7,845 nt of DNA, taken from Anthropogastromicrobium sp963626545. Its GTDB lineage: Bacteria; Bacillota; Clostridia; Lachnospirales; Lachnospiraceae. How positions within the stretch are numbered: position 1 is the stretch's first letter; each line of letters opens with the position of its first letter. The DNA lies in NCBI GenBank assembly GCA_963626545.1, contig CAVFYJ010000125.1:1-7845 (forward strand), given 5' to 3'. The notes beneath the pieces were generated by a model that was not told the DNA's origin, made no database searches, and saw only the letters and a program-made list of their open reading frames with translations. The translations under genes were made by a program, and so were the position numbers. Below, piece by piece: positions 1-5,934 of the stretch.

Positions 1-823
1 GGCGTACACATGTATCTATAGCCCCCTCTGGTAGCCTCGAAACAGCATGAACACTGATCGCATTTCCATTTTTAAGCTGTTTCTCAAATTCGTTCGATGC
101 GAGTACCTTAGGAAAATGGCCCAAAGCGCTATCAATCGTAATGATGCGCTCTTCGAGCCGGTTATCATCGACCAGTGCTTTGATCTCGTCAAGCGTAAGC
201 GTCTGTCCTTTTGAAAAGCTACCCGCCATCACGCGTGTTAAGCTGCTCATGCAAGCCTCACAGCCAAGCGTCTTGCCGATATCAACACAAAGTGTACGGA
301 TGTAGGTTCCAGCGGAGCAGGTGACAAGAAAGCGTGCCTTGTTGCCCGTTACGGATAAAACTTCAATATCTTTTAATGTGACTGGCACGGCCTTTCGCTC
401 GACAGTCTTTCCCTCTCTTGCGAGCTGATAGAGCTTTTTTCCGTCGATTTTCTTTGCGGAATACATCGGCGGTACCTGATTGTAGGTTCCTTCAAAAGCG
501 CAGATTGCCTGTCTAATTTGTTCTGGCGTATAGGAGACATCCTGTGTCTGCAGGATTGTTCCCCAGATATCTTCTGTGTCAGTCTGAACACCAAAGGTCA
601 CCTCTGCTTCGTAGGTCTTCCAGTGATCGGGCAAGAGATCAAAGGTCTTTGTTCCCAAGCCAAGGCCGACGGCAAGTACACCCTCTGCCTGCGGATCGAG
701 TGTTCCGGTATGGCCGATGCGCTTCTGGTGCAGGATGCCGCGCAGCTTTGCCACTACATCATGTGAGGTATAGCCGCGCTCCTTCCATACCGCGATCAGG
801 CCGTTGTAATGCTCAGCCTGCAT
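1..823 (-). CDS. truB: tRNA pseudouridine(55) synthase TruB (partial, 3' end cut by window edge)
   Basis: TruB isomerises U55 to pseudouridine in the T-loop of most tRNAs. Reading the minus strand from an ATG at 823-821, the frame stays open for 274 codons to the window edge, so the C-terminal end is missing (roughly 20-35 residues, judging from usual Firmicutes TruB lengths near 300). The N-terminal YTSHDVV segment (residues 18-24) and the catalytic motif GHTGTLDPQAEGVL (37-50, nucleophile Asp43) are intact. PPMYSAKKIDGKKLYQLAREG (118-138) and the RFLVTCSAGTYIRTL region (164-178) are also typical. The start overlaps the end of nrnA by 11 nt, and an AAGGAGG lies 3 nt upstream inside the last nrnA codons, so translation is probably coupled to nrnA. 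Many relatives begin closer to the NG at residues 7-8, but no other good start codon is visible. Confidence 0.95.
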   Translation of the reverse strand, partial: MQAEHYNGLIAVWKERGYTSHDVVAKLRGILHQKRIGHTGTLDPQAEGVLAVGLGLGTKTFDLLPDHWKTYEAEVTFGVQTDTEDIWGTILQTQDVSYTPEQIRQAICAFEGTYNQVPPMYSAKKIDGKKLYQLAREGKTVERKAVPVTLKDIEVLSVTGNKARFLVTCSAGTYIRTLCVDIGKTLGCEACMSSLTRVMAGSFSKGQTLTLDEIKALVDDNRLEERIITIDSALGHFPKVLASNEFEKQLKNGNAISVHAVSRLPEGAIDTCVR

Positions 824-1790
824 AATCCTCCTTCGGAATCCGGTTTACGATCTCCGTGATAATCTCATTCGGACTCTGATTGTAGAATGTGCATCCCGAT
901 GCACGAACATGACCACCGCCGCCAAAGGTAACAGCCAGTGCGCTGACATTTACTACATGGTTGGAACGGAAACTGCACTTGTAAACACCCGGCTCCATTT
1001 CATATAAGAATACGGCAACATCTGCACCGCGAATATTGCGAAGCTCACTTACAACGCTGTCAAACTCAGAGGAGGTAACCCCAAAACGATCCATCTCTTC
1101 CTTAGAAATATAGGACCATACAAGGAAACCGTCAAGCAGCTGCTCTGCCTTAGAAATGGCATATGCACTTGCCTTTGCCTCGTCAAATCCCTTCTCGTAG
1201 AAGGTCTTCTGAATCAAATCGGTGAACGGAATGCCAAATGCGATCAGCTTTGCTGCGCGGTTCATGGTATCTGGGGAGACATTGGAGTACTGGAACACAC
1301 CAGTGTCGTGAACCATTCCGGTGTACAGACACATTGCGGTGTTGTAGCCAATCTTGTCCTCCTCGAAGATGGTATAAAGTACCTCACAAGCAGAACCAAT
1401 CTGTCCCTGTACATAGTTTACATCACCAAAGATCGGATTGCTGATGTGATGATCGATCATAACACGCTTCTTTGCGGTATCAAACAATTCTCTTCCAGTT
1501 CCGATACGATCTGCGTCTGCACAGTCAAGCGAATAGACCACATCGTATACCTGTGGCTCAAACTCATGACGAATAATCTCAGTACCCGGAAGCATATTGA
1601 AAGCGGTCGGATATGGCTCAAGATAAACGTCTGCCTCGTAGCCATAATTTTCCTTTAAATAATGATATAAGGACAGGCAAGAGGAGATGCAGTCTCCATC
1701 TGGATGAAGATGACCAACGATAGCGGTCTTTCTGACCGTTGCAAATTCGGCGCGAAGTTCTTCAATTGTATTATTCGGGCGCTTTTCCAT
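813..1790 (-). CDS. nrnA: DHH/DHHA1 phosphoesterase, NrnA-like nanoRNase / pAp phosphatase
   Basis: The 325-residue product matches the DHH phosphoesterase family of NrnA, which degrades 2-5 nt oligoribonucleotides and dephosphorylates 3',5'-pAp in the cytosol using Mn2+. Metal-binding motifs appear in order: GHLHPDGD (26-33), SLDCAD (87-92), the signature DHH (113-115) and HDTG (161-164). The DHHA1 substrate-binding domain follows and ends in GGGGHVRASGC (290-300). The length is normal for NrnA (about 310-325). The ATG lies 3 nt after the rbfA stop and has a strong AAAGGAGG at 1799-1806. The position between rbfA and truB is a recurrent arrangement in Clostridia. The exact substrate (nano-RNA, pAp, or a cyclic-dinucleotide breakdown product) cannot be told from sequence alone. 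There is no membrane segment, so this is not the GdpP type. Confidence 0.92.
   Translation of the reverse strand: MEKRPNNTIEELRAEFATVRKTAIVGHLHPDGDCISSCLSLYHYLKENYGYEADVYLEPYPTAFNMLPGTEIIRHEFEPQVYDVVYSLDCADADRIGTGRELFDTAKKRVMIDHHISNPIFGDVNYVQGQIGSACEVLYTIFEEDKIGYNTAMCLYTGMVHDTGVFQYSNVSPDTMNRAAKLIAFGIPFTDLIQKTFYEKGFDEAKASAYAISKAEQLLDGFLVWSYISKEEMDRFGVTSSEFDSVVSELRNIRGADVAVFLYEMEPGVYKCSFRSNHVVNVSALAVTFGGGGHVRASGCTFYNQSPNEIITEIVNRIPKEDYAG
827..833 (-). promoter_or_regulatory. Shine-Dalgarno of truB inside nrnA
   Basis: A full AAGGAGG sits within the last nrnA codons, only 3 nt before the truB ATG. The spacing is shorter than usual, but the match is strong and it fixes the truB start at 823. A ribosome finishing nrnA covers this site, which suggests termination-reinitiation coupling. 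Confidence 0.7.
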
Positions 1791-1793
1791 AAG

Positions 1794-2196
1794 TTATGCC
1801 TCCTTTCCCTCAGAGCTCTCTGCTGGCTCCTTGGCTGCGAGCTCACTTGCAACCTCATCAATCAGTCCGGTCATATGAACACCGTACTCGATGGACTGGT
1901 CTAACACGAACGTCAGCTCCGGTGTATTTCTAAGGTTTACAGAGGATGCAAGCATTCTTCTAATATACGGCTTTGCATTCTTTAAGCCTTCCATTGTGCT
2001 CTTCTGTGCTTCCTCATTTCCTAAAACGCTAATATAAGCCTTGCAATACTTCAAATCCGGTGTAACCTCTGCCATGACAACAGTTGTCATCGGATGAATC
2101 CNNNNNNNNNNCCTTGATTTCCTGCTGGATAATACGGCTGAGTTCTCTCTGAACCTCAGCGTTAATTCTGATATTTTTAATACTATTTTTACGCAT
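1794..2196 (-). CDS. rbfA: 30S ribosome-binding factor A, RbfA (interrupted by an assembly gap)
   Basis: RbfA is a KH-like cold-shock protein that binds immature 30S subunits near the 5' end of 16S rRNA during late maturation. The true start is the ATG at 2196-2194, preceded by AAGGAG at 2202-2207. It encodes 28 residues beginning MRKNSIKNIRINAEV and running to QQEIK, up to the run of Ns. After the Ns the frame continues with IHPMTTVVMAEVTPDLKYCKAYISVLG-type sequence, given here in family terms, down to the TAA at 1794. The two halves are one base out of frame because 10 Ns are present. Family consensus between them is K-D-P-R-I, which would need 6 bases, a multiple of three. I therefore read this as an intact gene of about 132 residues with a placeholder gap, not a pseudogene. 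An annotation starting at 2090 would be a truncation artefact. Confidence 0.9.
1799..1806 (-). promoter_or_regulatory. Shine-Dalgarno of nrnA
   Basis: AAAGGAGG ends 8 nt before the nrnA ATG and overlaps the last sense codons of rbfA. It is the strongest ribosome-binding site in the window and confirms the 1790 start. Confidence 0.75.
2102..2111. other. Assembly gap (10 Ns) inside rbfA
   Basis: Ten consecutive Ns separate the N-terminal and C-terminal coding parts of rbfA. With ten bases the reading frame breaks; with any multiple of three it is restored. The flanking minus-strand bases are AAG-G before the gap and GG-ATT after it. The conserved RbfA residues Asp-Pro-Arg would fill it with exactly six bases (AT CCN C). 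The length 10 is therefore probably a scaffolder default rather than a measured size. Confidence 0.95.
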
Positions 2197-2201
2197 GTTT
2201 T

Positions 2202-2207
2202 CTCCTT
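2202..2207 (-). promoter_or_regulatory. Shine-Dalgarno of rbfA
   Basis: AAGGAG is separated from the ATG at 2196 by 5 nt. It matters because it supports the full-length rbfA start upstream of the N gap rather than the later in-frame ATG at 2090. Confidence 0.65.
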
Positions 2208-2265
2208 AATCTGCCGATAGAATCTCGTTACCTAGATGGTGCCGAGACGATATGCTTTATTTCTA

Positions 2266-2295
2266 AAAAGCCATGACATCGCTGCCATGGCTTTT
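2266..2295 (-). terminator. Hairpin with U-tract in the infB-rbfA gap, possible attenuator
   Basis: Perfect 10-bp arms (AAAAGCCATG and CATGGCTTTT) surround a 10-nt loop 17 nt after the infB stop. On the minus strand the second arm ends in five Ts, as in an intrinsic terminator. The stem is only moderately GC-rich and the T-run is short, so partial termination, or a processing or stabilising stem, is more likely than full termination. The structure is nearly symmetric and could also act on plus-strand transcription. It divides rimP-infB from rbfA-truB. No convincing -35/-10 promoter is visible between it and rbfA, which argues for read-through. Confidence 0.45.
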
Positions 2296-2311
2296 GGTTT
2301 TTGTGTTCTGC

Positions 2312-5300
2312 TTATCTCGGAACCTCTTCCATGATATAAGCCTCTACGATATCGTCAACCTGAATATCATTGAACTTTTCAAATACAAGACCACACTCGT
2401 AGCCTTCCTTTACTTCCTTTACGTCGTCCTTGAAACGCTTTAAGGATGCCAGAGCGCCCTCGTAGATCTGCTCGCCATCTCTGGTGATACGGATCTTGCA
2501 GCCTCTCTGGAACAGACCATCGGTTACATAGGAACCAGCAATGTTGCCGACACCAGATGCCTTGAAGATCTGGCGAACCTGTGCGTGTCCTATTACCTTC
2601 TCCTCGTAGATCGGGTCAAGCATACCCTTCATAGCGGCCTCTACATCAGCGATTGCCTGGTAGATGACGCGGTACAGACGGATCTCAACCTTCTCACGCT
2701 CGGATACGGATTTTGCCATTGCATCCGGACGAATATTGAAACCAATGATAATTGCGTTGGATGCGGATGCCAAGGAGACATCAGACTCGTTGATGGCACC
2801 AACACCACTGTGGATAATCTTAACAACAACTTCCTCATTGGACAGCTTCAGAAGGGACTGCTTTACAGCCTCAACAGAACCCTGAACGTCTGCCTTAACG
2901 ATGAGGTTAAGTTCCTTTAAGCTTCCTTCCTTGATCTGAGAATTCAGGCTGTCAAGGGTAAGCTGTGTCTTGGTATCAGCCAGAAGCTTTTCTCTGTTCT
3001 CCTTGATGAAGGTCTCAGCGAAACTTCTTGCTTCCTTCTCGTTCTCGGTGCAGACAAAGATCTCACCTGCGTTTGGAACGTCGTTCAGACCAAGAATCTC
3101 AACTGGCATAGACGGGGTTGCTTCCTTTACTCTGCGGCCCTTGTCATCAATCATTGCACGAACCTTACCATAGCAGGAACCTGCTGCCACATTGTCACCA
3201 ACGTGAAGGGTACCCTTCTGAACCAGGATGGTAGCAACCGGTCCACGACCCTTATCAAGCTGTGCCTCGATGACAAGACCTCTTGCCTTACGGTTCGGAT
3301 TTGCCTTTAAATCCTTCATCTCTGCATCCAGAATGATCATCTCGAGCAGGGTATCAATTCCCTCATGTGTCTTAGCAGATACTGGAACGAAGATGGTCTG
3401 ACCACCCCAGTCCTCAGCAACGAGCTCATACTCGGAAAGCTCCTGCTTAACACGCTCGATGTTTGCACTCGGCTTATCAATCTTATTAACTGCTACGATG
3501 ATATCAACGCCTGCTGCCTTTGCATGGTTGATTGCCTCGATGGTCTGTGGCATAACACCATCGTCTGCTGCGACAACGAGTACGGCGATATCGGTTGCCT
3601 GAGCACCACGCATACGCATTGCGGTAAATGCCTCATGACCTGGTGTATCAAGGAAAGTGATATCCTGTCCGTTGCATTTAACCATATATGCACCGATGTG
3701 CTGTGTGATTCCGCCAGCCTCTCTTGCGATTACATTTGTGGAACGGATTGCATCCAGAAGGGAAGTCTTACCGTGGTCAACGTGACCCATTACGCAGACA
3801 ACCGGAGGTCTGGAAACCTTTGTCTCTTCTGGATCGTCCTCCTCACGAAGAAGTTCCTCAATAACATCAACCTTTACTTCCTTCTCGCAGATGTAGTTGA
3901 ACTCAAGTGCGATCTCCTCAGCCTGCTCGAATGTCAACTCAGCGTTGATGGTCATCATGGTGCCCTTCATAAAGAGTGCCTTTACAAGCGCTGCCGGCTG
4001 CTGCTTCATTGCCTCTGCTAACTCTGCCAGTGTTAAGGTCTCTGGAATGGTGATTGTCTTGATTCCATCATCCTCTTCCTCCTTCGGCTGAACCTCTGGC
4101 TTCTTGTTGTTCTGCTTCATTTTGGAGATGTTTCGTGTATTCTCGGTGAATCTGGAGTTCTTCTCCTGATTCTGTCTTTCCTTCTCACGAAGCTCGCGCT
4201 CCTTCTTGTTTAAGCCCTTGCCGCCTCTTGCCTCACTCTTGGTCATTCCAGCTCCCATGGAGTCAAGCTTTTCTTTCTCGGTTCTTGCACCTCTCTGGCC
4301 GTCTCTTCTTGCGCCGTAGCCACCCTGGCCGTTTCCGCCGTCACGTCTCTGGCCGTTGCCCTGACCGTAACCGCCTTCTCTTCTCTGACCGCCCTGGCCA
4401 TTGCCATAGCCGCCTTCGCGTCTCTGGCCGTTGCCCTGACTGTAGCCGCCCTCGCGTCTCTGACCACCCTGGCCATTACCATTTCCGCCATCACGTCTCT
4501 GGCCATCTCTGGAGCCGTAGCCACCTTCTCTTCTCTGGCCACCCTGACCATTTCCACCGTCACGTCTCTGACCATCTCTGGAGCCGTAGCCACCTTCTCT
4601 TTTCTGACCGTTACCCTGACCGTTTCCACCGTCACGTCTCTGACCATCTCTGGAGCCGTAGCCGCCTTCGCGTCTTGCGCCGCCCTGACCGTTTCCGCCG
4701 TCACGTCTCTGGCCATCTCTGGAGCCATAGCCGCCTTCGCGTCTTGCGCCACCCTGACCGTTTCCGCCGTCACGTCTCTGACCATCTCTGCCATCGCGTC
4801 TGGAATTGTTGTCTCTTCTGTTTCCATTTCCATTATTATTGCCATCGTTTGTGGATCTGGACTCATTTCGATCGTTCTTTGCGTTATCTCTTGGCGCATT
4901 CTCCTTTGCCGGAGCTTCCTTTGGTGCCTCTGCCTTTGTATTTTCTGGTGCCTTCTCTGCAGGCTTTGCATTCTCTGCCTTTTCCTGCTTTTCAGCAGAC
5001 TTTTCTGCCTTCTCACCTTCCGGCTTCTTTGCACCGTCTGGGCGCTTCTTCTTGGAGATTGGCTTTGTGCTGTTTTCCGGATGGAATAACAGACGAAGCT
5101 TCTTCTTCGGAGCGCCATCCTTATCGGAACCACTTTCCTTCTCAGAGGACTCTGCTGGCTTCTTGAATGCCTTTCTTACTTCCTCTACCATGGTATCCTG
5201 AAGCATGGTTGCTCTTGTCACACCGCTCATGCCCTTGCTGGAACATAAGCTGATAATTTCACTTTCTTCTCTCTTTAATTCCTTGGCTAAATCGTGAATG

Positions 5301-5314
5301 TTGAGTTTTGCCAT
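2312..5314 (-). CDS. infB: Translation initiation factor IF-2 with long RG-rich disordered insert
   Basis: IF2 is the GTPase that places fMet-tRNA on the 30S subunit and promotes 50S joining. The product is 1000 residues, longer than many IF2 proteins because of its N-terminal half. Residues 1-50 form one IF2_N helical domain. Residues 51-170 are a Lys/Glu/Pro/Ala-rich low-complexity stretch, 176-344 are Arg/Gly/Asn/Gln tandem repeats, 345-415 are charged and helical, and about 418-480 form a second IF2_N domain. The G domain is intact: GHVDHGKT (510-517), GGITQHIGAY (534-543, switch I Thr537), DTPGH (556-560), NKID (610-613) and SAK (646-648). Domains II, III and the fMet-tRNA-binding C-terminal domain follow to the end. 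The start has GGTGAT, complementary to the extreme 16S 3' end, 6 nt upstream. ylxQ ends 23 nt before it. Confidence 0.98.
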   Translation of the reverse strand: MAKLNIHDLAKELKREESEIISLCSSKGMSGVTRATMLQDTMVEEVRKAFKKPAESSEKESGSDKDGAPKKKLRLLFHPENSTKPISKKKRPDGAKKPEGEKAEKSAEKQEKAENAKPAEKAPENTKAEAPKEAPAKENAPRDNAKNDRNESRSTNDGNNNGNGNRRDNNSRRDGRDGQRRDGGNGQGGARREGGYGSRDGQRRDGGNGQGGARREGGYGSRDGQRRDGGNGQGNGQKREGGYGSRDGQRRDGGNGQGGQRREGGYGSRDGQRRDGGNGNGQGGQRREGGYSQGNGQRREGGYGNGQGGQRREGGYGQGNGQRRDGGNGQGGYGARRDGQRGARTEKEKLDSMGAGMTKSEARGGKGLNKKERELREKERQNQEKNSRFTENTRNISKMKQNNKKPEVQPKEEEDDGIKTITIPETLTLAELAEAMKQQPAALVKALFMKGTMMTINAELTFEQAEEIALEFNYICEKEVKVDVIEELLREEDDPEETKVSRPPVVCVMGHVDHGKTSLLDAIRSTNVIAREAGGITQHIGAYMVKCNGQDITFLDTPGHEAFTAMRMRGAQATDIAVLVVAADDGVMPQTIEAINHAKAAGVDIIVAVNKIDKPSANIERVKQELSEYELVAEDWGGQTIFVPVSAKTHEGIDTLLEMIILDAEMKDLKANPNRKARGLVIEAQLDKGRGPVATILVQKGTLHVGDNVAAGSCYGKVRAMIDDKGRRVKEATPSMPVEILGLNDVPNAGEIFVCTENEKEARSFAETFIKENREKLLADTKTQLTLDSLNSQIKEGSLKELNLIVKADVQGSVEAVKQSLLKLSNEEVVVKIIHSGVGAINESDVSLASASNAIIIGFNIRPDAMAKSVSEREKVEIRLYRVIYQAIADVEAAMKGMLDPIYEEKVIGHAQVRQIFKASGVGNIAGSYVTDGLFQRGCKIRITRDGEQIYEGALASLKRFKDDVKEVKEGYECGLVFEKFNDIQVDDIVEAYIMEEVPR
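4244..4256 (-). promoter_or_regulatory. Candidate internal ribosome-binding site and start for a short IF2 isoform
   Basis: GGGAG (4252-4256) is followed after 5 nt by an in-frame ATG (4246-4244, Met357). This lies just downstream of the RG repeats. Use of it would give a 644-residue IF2 that lacks the first IF2_N domain and the repeats but keeps the second IF2_N domain and all GTPase domains. E. coli and B. subtilis IF2 are known to have shorter forms from internal starts. Here it is only a sequence-based possibility. Confidence 0.25.
4283..4789 (-). repeat. In-frame 69-72 bp tandem repeats in infB coding an Arg/Gly-rich domain
   Basis: Five clear units of 23-24 codons (residues 176-198, 199-221, 222-245, 246-268, 269-292) are followed by two degenerate units up to about residue 344. 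Each unit reads RDGQRRDGGNGQGG, then A or Q (or an NGQ variant), then RREGGYGS. Units at 4721-4789 and 4652-4720 differ at 3 of 69 bases by my reading, all synonymous. Because each unit is a multiple of three and stop-free, other frames also stay open through it, which creates long false ORFs. Copy number is likely to vary between strains and may be miscounted by short-read assembly. Confidence 0.93.
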
Positions 5315-5320
5315 AAATGT

Positions 5321-5326
5321 ATCACC
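5321..5326 (-). promoter_or_regulatory. Shine-Dalgarno of infB (GGTGAT type)
   Basis: GGTGAT lies 6 nt before the infB ATG and matches the 3'-most part of the AGAAAGGAGGTGAT complement of 16S rRNA. A further AAAGGG lies just upstream. It is weaker than the nrnA and ylxR sites but supports the start at 5314. Confidence 0.5.
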
Positions 5327-5337
5327 GACCCTTTTCT

Positions 5338-5643
5338 TTACTTGTTGTCCAACTGTTTCTCTATTGCTTTCGCAAAACCGCTGTCAAGAACCGCTAACGA
5401 TGCACGAAATTCCTTTCCAATTCCGTGGCCGAGCACTTCCTTCTGCGCGTAACATGCCAAAGGTACCTGATAATACTTACACATGTCACTAAACTTCTTT
5501 TTTGTGTTATCAGACGCATCATCCGCCACAATGACCAGACGTGCCTTTCCTGTCTTTACTGCCTTCTCGGCTGCGAACTCGCCGCTTGCAATCTTGCCTG
5601 CGCGCTCTGCCAAGCCTAAAAGGGATATTACTTTATCGTTCAA
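5338..5643 (-). CDS. ylxQ: YlxQ, L7Ae/L30e-family RNA-binding protein
   Basis: This 101-residue protein has the compact alpha-beta L7Ae/L30e fold pattern: NDKVISLLGLAERAGKIASG at residues 2-21, then KARLVIVADDASDNTKKK (33-50), and a C-terminal helix. Family members (YlxQ, YbxF) bind kink-turn RNA, and the conserved Ala-x-Asp-Ala-Ser followed by Asn-Thr-Lys-Lys is the family's RNA-contact segment. The physiological target of YlxQ is not firmly established. I place the start at a TTG (5643-5641), because the family begins at the NDKV segment and no ATG is available there. This overlaps the last 11 nt of ylxR. GGAG motifs lie 4 nt and 10 nt upstream within ylxR, which suggests translational coupling. 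Length is normal for the family. Confidence 0.9.
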   Translation of the reverse strand: MNDKVISLLGLAERAGKIASGEFAAEKAVKTGKARLVIVADDASDNTKKKFSDMCKYYQVPLACYAQKEVLGHGIGKEFRASLAVLDSGFAKAIEKQLDNK

Positions 5644-5923
5644 TCTGCTCCAACTCCTTTTTCAGAACATCGTAGCATTGCTGCGAAACCTCTGTCTTTA
5701 AAGCCCGTTCCAGAGCCTTCTTCTTTCTGCCCTGCTCCAGACAGGCCGCATTACTGCATATATATGCGCCCCGTCCGTTTTTCTTGCCGGTCAGATCAAA
5801 TCCGATCGTCACACCTTCGGAATCTTCCTTCGGCGAACAAACGATACGGATGAGTTCCTTTTTGCTTTTCTTCTCCCCGCACCCTACACACTGGCGCATT
5901 GGGATTTTCTTTACAGCGGCCAC
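5633..5923 (-). CDS. rnpM: YlxR/RnpM, RNase P modulator family protein
   Basis: The 96-residue product carries the YlxR family marks: PMRQCVGCGEKKSKKELIRIV near the N-terminus (8-28) and GRGAYIC (50-56). It is strongly basic, as expected for an RNA-binding protein. In B. subtilis this protein (YlxR, renamed RnpM) binds RNase P RNA and modulates its activity in vitro; that role is transferred here by family. Cysteines C12, C15, C56 and C61 form a CxxC plus CxxxxC pair that could hold a metal, though YlxR proteins are not generally shown to need one. The start is GTG at 5923-5921, preceded by an excellent GAGGTGAT directly after the nusA stop. The gap to nusA is 11 nt. It overlaps the ylxQ start by 11 nt. 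Confidence 0.92.
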   Translation of the reverse strand: MAAVKKIPMRQCVGCGEKKSKKELIRIVCSPKEDSEGVTIGFDLTGKKNGRGAYICSNAACLEQGRKKKALERALKTEVSQQCYDVLKKELEQIER

Positions 5924-5926
5924 TCT

Positions 5927-5934
5927 ATCACCTC
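5927..5934 (-). promoter_or_regulatory. Shine-Dalgarno of ylxR deciding a GTG start
   Basis: GAGGTGAT, an 8-base match to the 16S anti-Shine-Dalgarno complement, fills the space between the nusA TAA and the ylxR GTG, 3 nt from the start. It supports the non-ATG start at 5923 over the in-frame ATG eight codons later. Confidence 0.75.

Larger units (their letters stand above)
2197..2311 (-). other. infB-rbfA intergenic region
   Basis: This 115-nt spacer is the longest inside the operon. It holds the terminator-like stem at 2266-2295 and a weaker hairpin at 2223-2247 (5-bp arms TCTCG and CGAGA, with a possible inner ACC/GGT pairing), followed by the rbfA Shine-Dalgarno. I see no open reading frame with a ribosome-binding site and no good promoter match. 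Confidence 0.6.

Noticed and set aside
1794..2090. rbfA as a truncated gene or pseudogene
   Set aside because: The missing N-terminus is present upstream of the N gap with its own Shine-Dalgarno; only the placeholder length breaks the frame.
2197..2311. Internal promoter for rbfA-nrnA-truB
   Set aside because: I looked for TTGACA/TATAAT-like pairs with proper spacing on the minus strand and found none convincing.
3365..4021. Plus-strand open frame of 218 codons opposite the IF2 GTPase domain
   Set aside because: It is Cys/Leu-rich antisense to a highly conserved coding region, with no family resemblance and no promoter or ribosome-binding site.
4283..4789. CRISPR array
   Set aside because: Units are contiguous, in frame, translated in IF2 and have no unique spacers.
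4243..5133. Minus-strand alternative frame of 296 codons inside infB, ending in a TGA that overlaps Met357
   Set aside because: This is an out-of-frame reading of the same repeats (RDVTAETVR-type sequence). The IF2 frame carries the known domains on both sides, and I saw no frameshift site. The TGA/ATG overlap appears to be chance.
4228..5166. Plus-strand open frame of 312 codons opposite infB
   Set aside because: It is the antisense shadow of the low-complexity and repeat region. Stop-free repeat units of 69-72 bp keep the frame open; the product is a His/Arg/Ser-rich string with no domain and no ribosome-binding context.
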